A stretch of DNA of 54,316 nucleotides from assembly GCA_025529335.1 (NCBI GenBank), contig JAMYHX010000285.1:1-54316 (forward strand). Reading direction: 5' to 3'. The position numbers were made by a program, and so were the translations under genes. This DNA comes from Rhizopus sp. PT2906 (lineage: Eukaryota > Mucoromycota > Mucoromycetes > Mucorales > Rhizopodaceae). This document shows, piece after piece, positions 21,226 through 31,151 of the stretch (within the stretch, counting starts at the first letter, position 1; every line of letters starts with the position of its first letter). The notes under the pieces were generated by a model. It was not told the origin of the DNA. It worked only from the letters and a program-made list of their open reading frames with translations, and did no database searches.

Positions 21226-22994
21226 TTATCGCTTTTTATTTGCCCAATATTCAGACAGCATTTTTTCGCATTCTTCTATTGTTCCGTCCGGATTATCAAG
21301 TTGCCACTTCATTTGTACCTCTAATAACCCTGTGATATCAGGTCCTGGTCTTACACCAACCACTTCAGCTACTCTCTTTCCATTAATCAGATGCTTCCAT
21401 TCATAGCAGTTTGTGATACCGTATTCCTCTGCTCTCTTGATCAGATCTACGTACTTTTGACATACACCATTGTCAATTTGGATTTCTTTAGGGTTGCTCC
21501 AAGGTGCATTAGGATACACATCCAAAAGTTCCTTTATCGCCGCACATTTAATCGCTGTCTTCCAGGTCTCCTTTAGTTCACGAATGATCATACCCAGTTC
21601 TGCGCGTTTGATTTGTCGCTGTGTATTTTCCTTGGCCAATTCTACCAAAACAGGAATTCCTTGGAAAATGCTTGATACAGTTTTGATATCTGCGTTATTT
21701 GTCTTTATAGAATCACGCAATACGCTTTGGACGCCAGGATAGAATCGATTCCTTTGTTCAACAGTTATATCCAAGAATGGCAAGACACTGGCTGTCAAGA
21801 ACATTGTTCTTTTTTCTGCTTTACTTGATGGCGTCAATGCTGTCTCCTGTTGCTCTAGCCAAGTGACAGCACCTACTGCATCCACAGCCATTTGATCACT
21901 ACCAACGGTTCCACTGCTGATATCTTCAGGTGCCTTCATGACAATAGGGTAGAGCTCAAGTTGCTGAATAAGCTTAAGTGCCAAGAGTGGATAAGGACCA
22001 CTTATCATCTTGTCAAATTCCGTTCCAATACGTTCTCGACTGATCTTATGAATCAATGCACTCTTAATCTGTGGATGTTTGGCTGCCTCACAGAGCTCAG
22101 GTGTCATTTGGAAGTTAAATCGGCTGGCAAAACGAATGCAACGGAGAACGCGAAGAGGATCATCATGAAATGTTTCGAATGGTTCAAGTGGTGTACGGAT
22201 GATACCATAAATTAGATCATGAATACCCTAATACATTAAATTAATATATACGCGTCATATGTATACATTGTTGATATATTTACGCGTTCTGTAAAGTCTT
22301 CAACCTCGTTCGTGTTTACATTGTAGAATAAGCTGTTGATTGTAATATCACGACGATATGCATCTTCTGTAGGTGTACCAAATGTCTAATATACAAGAAT
22401 GAGAATGACTATGCGCCTTTTTTTTTTTTTTGTTTGCTTACAATTTGGCTTGGTATACGACTGTCTGGTTCATAAGCCTCTGTACGTAAATTACAGAAAT
22501 CGACATCACGATCAAACAGTTTTGTTGTAGCAGTTTCCAAGTGTTTTGACTTTTCTGGATTGCTATCAATCTTGGCAATATTTCTGGTGGCAACGCCCTG
22601 ATTCTTGAGATGCTCATTAACAAAAGTAGCAAATTCATAGCCCATCATATCATTCACAGCAACATCCAGATCATTGCATTCATTTCCAAGGAGCTATATA
22701 CATATGTTTTTTTTTTGTTTATACATCATGTTTTTTTTGTTTATAATCATTGCTTACCTTATCGCGAACCCAACCACCAGCAATTCTAGATTCAATTTTA
22801 GGTAAGTCAGGTCTCTTTTGTGCGATTAGCTCGGAAACACCTTGAAGTACTTTACATATTTTGTCTTCCACTTCAGTAAGCTCAATTTTCATAGTTGCCC
22901 CATTATTGGCAACACCATAGACTCTAGTACTCATGATTCTTTTTTGAAAAAGACGGCTTAATGACGGAAAAAGAACAGTTGTCAAACTGAACAT
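21226..22994 (-). CDS. CCA1: CCA tRNA nucleotidyltransferase, four exons
   Basis: Exons 22994-22758, 22693-22442, 22385-22284 and 22227-21226 join exactly to 530 aa. The enzyme adds CCA to tRNA 3' ends in nucleus, cytosol and mitochondria. Visible signatures of the class II head domain are GGWVRDKLLG, the metal-binding DLDVAV, FGTPTEDAYRRDITINSLFYN, and IHDLIYGIIRTPLEP...DDPLRVLRCIRFASRF. Introns are 64, 56 and 56 nt. Two in-frame start codons exist. ATG 22994 adds a 20-residue Leu/Ser/Arg leader (FSLTTVLFPSLSRLFQKR) that reads as a mitochondrial presequence; ATG 22934 gives a 510-aa cytosolic/nuclear form. Yeast CCA1 uses alternative starts the same way. Confidence 0.95.
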
Positions 22995-23755
22995 AAAAAA
23001 AAAGCCTTTCAAATTTAAATATTACAAAAAAAAAAAAGGGAGGAGGACTGTGATGTTTGTCTCTAGTGCTGCAAGAATAACAATGAATCTTTTTCTCATC
23101 TTAATAAAAGTCTAAACAGTACATATATTATCAATACTGTAAAGTCTTTGTCTTATTAAGTGCGTGCTTGCTTGGATGAAGAATTATTATAATGTTAAAC
23201 CAACTAAAAACAGGGTTGACGGAAGTAGTTGACATGACGTTATAGGTACAAGAGAATGTTATGAACACCAGTGCTGGAGATTCCAAGTTAGGTAACGATA
23301 ATAGTTTAGCGAATGTTGAGTATTCAAGAATAGATAACATAAATCACCATCATCCACAAAAACAATAACCAAGAAAAATGTGCCATGGCTTTTGTCATCA
23401 AGAGCCTGATGGTACAATGAAAAAGCTTGATAAAGCGGAGTCTATAAAAAGCAAGATGATTGGCTAAAATTTGCTCTTTATCATAAATCAAGCGTGTGCG
23501 CATTCGTTTGTAATTTCCTTATTTACACTTTTTTCTCTCTTATTTTTTTTTATTTCAAATTTAAATATTCTTGTGATATGGAATTGAATAAAAGAAAGAA
23601 GAAACACACCATATTTGCTTTATAAAATGCAACAACAGATAGTCATAAACGTAATATAATAAAAAGAGAGAGAGAGAGGGGCATGATATTAACATAAATG
23701 GACACAGTCTCAATTAAAAATTATAGTAGAGGAGGCAGAGAGCAATGATGATACG
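22995..23755. other. Divergent promoter region between CCA1 and the FYVE gene
   Basis: It carries the promoters of two divergent genes. A-runs, a GA repeat (23665-23678) and T-rich tracts are present. The open frame at 23131-23340 shows no protein character. Confidence 0.5.
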
Positions 23756-24952
23756 ATGCAGTTCAACGTCACTTCCCCTGAATCATCCATTCACAATGAT
23801 AATACTCCTCTCAACACTTTACATCGTGAGTCATTTTGCATTTATTTCTCTTTTTCTTTTTCCTTTACTCATTCTTTTTTTTTTTTTTTTATAAAAAACA
23901 TGATTGTAGCTAATGATGCGATCATTACATTATCAAAAAGAAAAAGAAGAATAGGAACAATGGAAAAATTTGAAGACACACAGCTTGGATTAAATCAGAT
24001 AATTTCGAGAACAGTAACACATTACCGCAGACAAAATGACGATGATGATGTTGATACCCTTTTATCCTATTTGATGCACCATGCTGAGCAACTAAAATCA
24101 TTTTCAATTGACTTGTTAACAACTGAAGGGAAATTTCGAGAATTTCAGTCATTACAGCTGTCGATCATGGAGGAATACGAACTTCGAGAAAAGGCATATC
24201 AGCGAAGAATTGATGAATGCGAACAGGTCTCTCGTCAACAGTTGGAGCTCATCAACAATTTAGTTGAGCTGTATCATGATTTAGGGCCTAAGCAACAACA
24301 GCAACTTGGCAGCAGTCATGATAACCATAGAAGGTCATTCATGACGACATCAACGTGGCAGAGCTCAGAGCAAGATTACTATAGAAGCAATAGCACACGT
24401 GCAACGAGCGTCAACAGCTACTATGGCAACCCAAAATGTGTTGAGCTACAACAGAATCAGGAAAATAATTTAAGATACAAGATGAGCCTATTGATAGGAG
24501 GAATAGTCGGTACCGGAGAGGCCGTTCATTCATTCGACAATCAAGGCGGAATAAGAGAGTTTATTATTGCAGGAACAGGTATCATTGGTTCAACTAGATA
24601 CAGTTATATGCTTCATCTTGACCAAAATTTACGCCATCAGTTCAAATTACTGCCCAAGTTACTATGGACACCAGATGATCAAGTTGAACACTGTCAGCTT
24701 GATACCTGCTTTACTCGATTTTCTTTGTTACAAAGGAAGCATCATTGTCGAAGGTAAAGGAAATAATTTTCTCGTCTGAAAACACTTTTCACTCATTCGA
24801 TTTATTATTATAGATGTGGCAAAATCTTGTGTCATAAACATAGCTTAAACCAGTTACCGTTATTTTCATCCGTAGAGCAAAAGGCATTAGATTGGCATCG
24901 TGTATGTGATGCGTGTTTTCATGAGTTAATTTTGATACCTGTCATTGTATAA
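23756..24952 (+). CDS. FYVE-type zinc finger protein
   Basis: Exons 23756-23825, 23910-24753 and 24814-24952 give 350 aa. The C-terminal FYVE domain binds phosphatidylinositol 3-phosphate on endosomes: it has the WxxD start (WTPD, W276), paired Cys ligands, the basic RKHHCR motif (299-304), CGKILC and the final RVCDAC. The middle (residues ~35-160) is helical and probably coiled-coil. Intron 1 has a GTGAGT donor and a TTGTAG acceptor. It is 84 nt, a multiple of three with no stop, so keeping it would insert a Phe-rich segment; I judge it spliced. Intron 2 splits the FYVE domain. The protein is probably an endosomal or vacuolar trafficking factor; no lipase, kinase or RING domain is seen. Confidence 0.85.
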
Positions 24953-25490
24953 ACTAATCATCATCGCGTATTTATATGTGTAAATATTGTAAATAAATGA
25001 ACTTTAAAATAACGATAGTAATGAATAAAAATAACATACACTATATTCATCAAGATGCATTAGATGCAGGAGCACCGTGACTCTTTTGAGGGTCCTAAAA
25101 GGGGTAAAAGGGGGGCTTTCATTGTTTTGTTTTGATTTGTAGATTCATAAAAGGTTTTGAAGCTCTTTTTGATACTATCAAAGGCATGTTTTTCTTGGCC
25201 AGCAAAGACAGAAAATATAGTATAGAACACATTCTGAGTGGCCGCACAGTTTTTTTTTTTCTTTACCCTTTTCAAAAGAGGAGAAAAAGAAATGGGTACT
25301 GCTGAAAAACTCTTCTTAGATTATCTCTTTGTTACACTGTCGTTATTTTAAAAAAGGGGCCAACACGCAATAAGGGTCACCAACGCTTCATGTATAAGCA
25401 GCTATCAATGATTTTAATATATTTAGTGATAATAATAATGATAATAATAAATGGTATAGCAACGATCGTAATGTACATAAAGGGAATTTA
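24953..25490. other. Convergent region between FYVE and LRR genes
   Basis: Contains the FYVE 3' UTR (AATAAATG near 24990). A minus-strand frame at 25060-25275 ends in Arg-Cys-Ser-Cys-Ile, reminiscent of a CaaX box, but it has no good start or promoter and I do not call it. Confidence 0.4.
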
Positions 25491-27386
25491 TTATTCAACA
25501 ACGCTGAGTTCAGTAGATGATTCGGGTTCATCAAGTAAGCCAGTTACTGACTTTGAAGGTATCTTGACTGGCTGAATATCTAAATCGATATCACTGTAGC
25601 TGCTACTACTACTACTAGATGAAGATGAAGCAGAAGGCGTTTGCTGTTTCTGTCGCTGCTGCTCTATCTTTTGAAGCATATTTGTCGTACAAACTGCCAC
25701 AATATCGTTTTGTAAATTAGCCAATTCTTCATCATGAGGCTATATATTATTATGTGATTAGTATAACACAGGAATTGCTTATAGTGATCACTTACGGGAA
25801 TATTGATATCGAGAAATGTAAGGGTATGATTCATTTTGATGGATATTGAAAGAGCCAAGATGCCAGCCATGTCTATCTGAGGATTCCTTGACAGGTCTAA
25901 TCGACTCAGGCATGTATTCTCCGATAGCGCTTCTGCCAAGGCAATAGTCGCAGCAGAATCGAGTTGTGTTTCTGACAAGTTTAAGCTCTGAAGCCCACGG
26001 TTTCTAGCAATGGCAGTTTTCAACTCAAGTATCTAAAGAAAAAGTCAGCTATTTTCTATAGTAACGTATGATGTATGTGCTTACTCCTTCATCATTATCG
26101 CTTAATAAAGGGTTCTTTGATAGATCTAATGACTCCATACAGTTATTTTCTAATAATGCTTTTGATAATGTAGATAGATCGTGTGATGTTATTTTACAGT
26201 TTGATAAGCAAAGATGTAAGAGTGTGTTGTTATTGATTAAAGCGTAAGCTAGGATAGGTATCTGGAATTGTTGACAGCCGGATAAATCGATGGTGGATAT
26301 ATTACTGGAGAGTAAATTGGCTAAATGAATAGTAGATGAAGGTGGTATACGATAATTGCATAAAGATAATGTCGAAAGTCCACCAGGATGCTTTTTGATT
26401 CCTTCAGAGAGTAATTGCAATATTTGAGGGGGTTTTAAAATAAACTCGTCCAATTGCAACTTTTCAAGTGAGCCAGCAAGTTGTATTCCTTGTGCAAGGT
26501 ATTGCATCCCTCTTTTATCGATACTGTTTTTTGACAAATTAATTGACTGAATCTTTTTAGACTATGTGTATGCTTTTTCATTAGTTACTAAGCCAACCTT
26601 CAAATGATATAATTTACCTCTTTTATAAATATGGCAATGTATCTATATCCTTTTGACTTTATATTATTCTGTGAAAGATTCAATTCGATAACTGTGTTAC
26701 TAACTAATAAGCTGCAAAGTAAAATGCGAATAGTCTATAAATATATATGAGTTACACATTTTCAACATGTCACAAAGAAACCTACTTCATCATCCATTTT
26801 ACAATTAGACAAATTTAAATACTTTAAACCAAATTTAAGCATCAAAATATCTGAAAACGATCCTGCATGCTGTAAAGTAATTGTTGCTCCACTTAAATCA
26901 ATAGTCTCGAGTGATCTAATACATGTCAATATATATCGTCTTTTTATAATATATACATATATATATTTACCGGCAATGTCTCAGGATATGTCTAAATTGA
27001 TCAATCACACCTTCACCGTCTCTTTGGATGCAAGCATGGTCATAATAATCTGCCAAACGAACATGTGTCAATTCTTGCTGAATTTTATTTCTAAGCTGTC
27101 TTTCTTTTTCATATTCAACATCTCTGGGAGAATCATCAAAAGCGAATGAATGTTCTTCAATGAGATTGCCTACTGAAAAGGTGACTCTCTTCAAGTCATG
27201 TTTTCGTAATGAAACACCATCCTCTCTCTCTTGATTTTCTTCATTTGGCGGGGATAATATTTTAGATTGTATCCGAGATAGCCAACTGTGAGCGACAGGT
27301 GTTATAGGTGAAGTGCTAGTCGTTGGTCTTTGATTTTCAGGTCTATACTTTAATATACTTTTAGGACGTTTGTTGCTGTGATTCAT
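25491..27386 (-). CDS. Leucine-rich-repeat protein with PP1-docking motifs (PPP1R37-like)
   Basis: Six exons (27386-26971, 26915-26786, 26734-26618, 26561-26085, 26032-25796, 25739-25491) join in frame to 541 aa; introns are 51-56 nt. The N-terminal ~140 residues are disordered and carry a SILK motif (residues 10-13, KSILKY) and an RVxF motif (67-70, KRVTF), the two classic docking motifs for protein phosphatase 1. Residues ~140-455 are ribonuclease-inhibitor-type LRRs (LETIDLSGA, KYLNLSNCKMDD, IELNLSQNNI, MESLDLSKNPLLSD, LQSLNLSETQLD). The tail is Gln/Ser-rich and acidic. The layout matches animal PPP1R37/LRRC68, an LRR inhibitor of PP1. Role as a PP1 regulator is inferred. Confidence 0.85.
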
Positions 27387-27714
27387 TGAAACAGGAAAAA
27401 GAAAAAAAGAAAACAAAACAAAAAAAAAAGAAAAAGATGGTTAATTAACCTCGTGACTTTTTGTTACGTTTTATGCTAAATCTGCGCTTGTACTTCTTTA
27501 TCATACATTGGCCTCTTTACTGCTTGACATGCTTTTTTATATCTTTTCCTTCTTTTTTCTTTTACACATTTCATAATATATACAAGTTATCACATTAAAT
27601 AAAAATGCAAAGTAAATAAAACTCTCGAAAGTAAGCTTCTATGTTGAGCTTTGTATTCATATATAAACAAAGCTTATTTTATACACATATTATTATATAC
27701 ATAATGAGAATAAT
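27387..27714. other. Promoter region of the LRR gene
   Basis: About 330 bp between two minus-strand genes; A/T-rich, no gene. It must hold the LRR promoter and the 3' UTR of the DCAF4-like gene. Confidence 0.5.
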
Positions 27715-29109
27715 TTACATGCTGAAATATTTGGCAATCGGTATGTTGTTGTTGTTGTTGTTGTTGTTGTTATCGTCTTCCTCAGAATATATTAATAAAC
27801 CAGGATTATGTCGTTTTAGTTTACAATAGGCTGACCAATTGGGTTGAACAGTTGGGAATTGCTTATCAATAAATAGTTTAGCTGCAGTAACAGGTTTTGG
27901 GAACTTGTTTGATTTCCAAATAGGTTGATTGTTTTGACAGTTGGAGTAAGACCAAATACGGACATGTCCATCATCACCTGCAACTAACAGCATCTTGTTA
28001 TCCAAATCAATATCAAATGCAAGACTGTGAGTAGCTTCATTTCGATGTCCTTTTAAGCTGCGAACAGGACCTGACCTTAGCTGTCGATTATCCCATATAT
28101 CAATCGAACCATCCATACTGACTGTTAATAGCTGATGACTGTCTAGTTCTGCCATTTTAGTGACTGAAGATGATGCTTCAAACATAAAGTTAAAGCGCAT
28201 CGTGTTCTCTCTCAAATCCATGAGCTTAATCGAGCCATCCCTTGAACCAACATAACAGTTGGCTGGTTGGTTTTTTGAGAAATGCACATCAAAGACAGAT
28301 GATCGTACCTTTCTTGATCCTACACGTCTCAAACTGCTTGTTAACTGGTATAAATGTTTATCTCCACCAATCATGGTGCTGTCATAAAAATCATCTGTTG
28401 CTGATGTCCAAAACATGTCGCGAGACGCAAAGAACATGGCTTCCTCTTTAAGCTCTGTTGTTGATGAGGGTAAATCTAATACATGGTCAATATCTCGTAT
28501 AGTCGTTCCAGCATCGTCCAAGAAATGAGAAATTTCTTCTGTTGACAATGGTCTCTGTTTAGGTATGGCCATTCTTCGCATCGTTGAATCACTTGTGCTT
28601 AGTAAGACGGTGTCATAGTCTTGACTGGCATTTTTAAAGCTATAGTGAACAGAGGTGATGGTCGTATACTCTTCTAAACTGTATCGACAATGTCCACGTC
28701 TCCATATTTGAAAGCTTGGATTTATCTGGTACCCAATATTATACAACAGTCGATGCTTTGAAGCAACCAGCATGTTGCCGTAGTTGGGTGCACCTGTCAT
28801 GATCACTTTTGGATCCTCAAAATCTTTGTTCAAAATAACCTTGCTCTGAGGTTTTATAAAAGTCAAGAGTGTAGCAATGTGACCATTGATCGTCACTTGG
28901 GGATTCATTCCAGTCGCTCTTTGTCTAAAAAAGTCTCCAAGTGTTGGTACAATGGGCTTTGGTTTTTTAATAGCCTTCTTTTCTCGTTCTTCTTCTTCTG
29001 CAGCAAGTCTTTTCCTTAGTTCAGTCATGCTGTATGGTCCAGAAGAAGTGATCTTGTAATATTTATTTGACTTGACATCAAAGAAGTATCCTGGTATAGC
29101 AAACGACAT
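27715..29109 (-). CDS. WD40-repeat protein, DCAF4/WDR21-like
   Basis: 464 aa, single exon. It begins MSFAIPGYFFDVKSNKYYKI, the motif that opens DCAF4/WDR21 proteins, followed by a basic helix. WD40 repeats fill the C-terminal half: GSRDGSIKLMDLRE, TVSMDGSIDIWDNR and VAGDDGHVRIWSY are clear blades, and others are degenerate. DCAF4 proteins are substrate receptors for CUL4-DDB1 ubiquitin ligases; a WDxR-like box (IWDNRQLR) is visible. The C-terminus ends in a run of nine Asn coded by a pure AAC/GTT repeat (27745-27771) that is likely variable in length. The stop codon of the next gene on the same strand lies 83 bp upstream. Confidence 0.8.
   Translation of the reverse strand: MSFAIPGYFFDVKSNKYYKITSSGPYSMTELRKRLAAEEEEREKKAIKKPKPIVPTLGDFFRQRATGMNPQVTINGHIATLLTFIKPQSKVILNKDFEDPKVIMTGAPNYGNMLVASKHRLLYNIGYQINPSFQIWRRGHCRYSLEEYTTITSVHYSFKNASQDYDTVLLSTSDSTMRRMAIPKQRPLSTEEISHFLDDAGTTIRDIDHVLDLPSSTTELKEEAMFFASRDMFWTSATDDFYDSTMIGGDKHLYQLTSSLRRVGSRKVRSSVFDVHFSKNQPANCYVGSRDGSIKLMDLRENTMRFNFMFEASSSVTKMAELDSHQLLTVSMDGSIDIWDNRQLRSGPVRSLKGHRNEATHSLAFDIDLDNKMLLVAGDDGHVRIWSYSNCQNNQPIWKSNKFPKPVTAAKLFIDKQFPTVQPNWSAYCKLKRHNPGLLIYSEEDDNNNNNNNNNIPIAKYFSM
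27745..27771. repeat. Pure GTT/AAC trinucleotide repeat (poly-Asn)
   Basis: Nine GTT units on the plus strand encode nine consecutive Asn near the C-terminus of the WD40 protein on the minus strand. Confidence 0.9.
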
Positions 29110-29192
29110 GATACCAAAAACAAAAAAGTGTAAAGAAAAAGATAAAATTCTGATTGGACCAGCTTAGCTTGTTTATTAATGCACTAAAAAAT

Positions 29193-30585
29193 CTATTTCC
29201 AGTGGCTATCCTTATGCTTGTTCTTCTTCTTATGGCTAGAATCAGAGTCAGAATCTGAGGAAGAAGAGTCTGAAGAAGAAGAAGAGCTAGAGTGTGATCC
29301 TCTTCTTTCTTTCTTCTTCTTCTTCTTTTCTCCTTTTTCCTTCTTTTTCTCTTTATGCTCAGACTTGACGTCAGAACCATGGTATTTTTCAACAGGAGGT
29401 GCTTGGTATTGATGATTATCAATCTTGTAGGGTAAATTTTGAGGTTGTTGATGCATAGTAGGCATTACAGGTGGCTTTTGATCGTGTTTATGCTTCTTTT
29501 CTTCTTCTTCTTTCTTTTGATCAAAGTGTTCTTTCAATTCATGAGCTCCCCATGCAGTTAAGCCAATAGCAGCAGCACCAGCCAGGACACCACCACCGTA
29601 TTTCTAATGGGGAAATTTATGTTATAGTTATGAACAAGCAATGATATATATTACTTACCATCCAGGTAGGAATCTTTCCTCTTGCCTTGGCTTCTTCAAA
29701 CTCTTCTTTAGTCATATTTTCTGTGTTGATGCCACTTCCAACAGGTGAAGGCATTCCACCACTATCGGTACCATATGAGACAGGAGCAGGTGGCGTAAAA
29801 GGAGGAGGATTGCCAGCACCATAGTTCTCGGGAATTGGGTTGGCAGGACCAAGAGAAGAGTAAGAGCTTTGACGGCTCTCTGATCCAAAATGGTGGGAAG
29901 TATTAGTTTGAGTGGTACTTTGTTGGTAAGATACTTGTTGACCACCGGCCAGGTTCATATTACCAAAGGATGAGGTGACAGAGCTAACAGTATTTGAACC
30001 CTATTACACAACGTTAATTCCCTTTCTTGACCTCTCCCGCATCTGTTGTCACACGCTTACATTAAAGGATAAATCCAGTTTGAGCTCACCAAAAGGTTGG
30101 CCATTAGCAGCCGAAGTTAATGCAACCCATTTTGATGCAGTACCTTGGTTGAACACTTGGTCTAGCTCAACCTTACCATAGGCAAGAAGACCGCCTCTGT
30201 TGGGACTTTCGTTGACCAATTCAACTGTCAAGACCTTTTGACCTTCAGACACATTACTTACAAGAATAAAATGAGTAAGATATATATTTGAATAAAATGA
30301 TTAACCTACCATGTCAAGATATTCGACCACATAGGTTCGGGACCATCAACTGAATGTGTTCTGTGCTTTTCTGATTCATGAAGAAAGCAACCAACAAAGA
30401 GTTTGGCGCCTATATAGGTTTTTCTATTAGACCCATATATAATGACCCAGGGCCTTCATAATTTATTTATTTACCTTCAATATGAGCAAGTCCTCGTGCA
30501 GTAACTATTTATCATTCATGAATTTTCTGTCATCTTCCTTTCTCCTCTTTTTACCTGGAGCAACGGTAAGCTTTCCGACAGCCAT
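29193..30585 (-). CDS. C2-domain protein with Ser/Lys-rich tail, six exons
   Basis: Exons 30585-30555, 30504-30475, 30409-30310, 30256-30061, 30000-29659 and 29603-29193 join in frame to 369 aa; the first two are only 31 and 30 nt. Residues ~1-120 form a C2-like beta sandwich (LTVAPVTARGL, LFVGCFLH, QKVLTVELVNES, GKVELDQVF, LKLDLSFN). The third junction gives a Cys where C2 domains often have Trp. A Ser/Gln/Pro-rich linker follows, then a short Gly/Ala-rich hydrophobic segment (YGGGVLAGAAAIGLTAWGA, about residue 233), then a Lys-rich and SD-repeat tail. The protein is probably a membrane-associated lipid- or calcium-binding protein; function unknown. Confidence 0.8.
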
Positions 30586-30789
30586 AGTTTGTTTTTTTTA
30601 AAAAAAAGAGAAAGTAAAGAGAAATAAAAGAGAAAAGGGAAATTGATTATTTCTATTTTTATAATGCTTCATTAACAAATAAGCAGATGAGCGCGAGGCT
30701 GATAATTCGGAAAGCGAAATATAAAGTGTTGGGTGCCAAGATTATTTAGCGTGTGGCATATTTTGATTGTAGGGATCCAATGTGGCTAG
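30586..30789. other. Promoter region of the C2-domain gene
   Basis: Short A-rich DNA between the C2 gene start codon and the first TA-flanked element; pyrimidine-rich on the minus strand just before the ATG. Confidence 0.5.
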
Positions 30790-30791
30790 TA

Positions 30792-31149
30792 CAGTGCCGC
30801 CAGTACCAAATGGCGGCACTCAAAAAGCTCTGCTGCTTTGGTCTCTCCCAACTTGAGGTTTTTGCTAATGGCTTTTCAAAGCCCAAACGGCGGCTATGCA
30901 CTGTAGACTATATACCCAGTTATTGGTTCACATCTAGTAGAGGTCAACGTAATAGACTTGTAGTAACTCACCCTCATAATTAATAAAACATATATTTTAA
31001 TTCTATTCTCACAGGTCAGATAAAATAATCATTTCCTCCTAATAACAATCGTAACACACCATTTTACAGGCAGAGACTTTACTGCAAGTTGAAGCGTACA
31101 AAACTGCAAAGAATTTTTTGAGTACCGCCATTTGGCACTGGTGGCACTA
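30792..31149. mobile_element. 358-bp MITE with hairpin-forming inverted repeats
   Basis: The ends are inverted repeats: left (C)AGTGCCGCCAGTACCAAAT, and the right end read on the minus strand gives (T)AGTGCCACCAGTGCCAAAT. Both continue into GGCGGYACTCAAAAA. Each end is itself a hairpin: left AGTGCCGCCA (30793-30802) pairs with TGGCGGCACT (30811-30820) around an 8-nt loop; right AGTACCGCCA (31121-31130) pairs with TGGTGGCACT (31139-31148). A TA dinucleotide flanks each side (30790-30791; 31150-31151), the target duplication of Tc1/mariner-type elements. No transposase is encoded, so it is non-autonomous. Confidence 0.8.
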
Positions 31150-31151
31150 TA

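Noticed and set aside
25060..25275. Minus-strand frame ending in a CaaX-like Cys-Ser-Cys-Ile
   Set aside because: No ATG start, no acceptor that joins it to other coding DNA, and A/T-rich upstream sequence.
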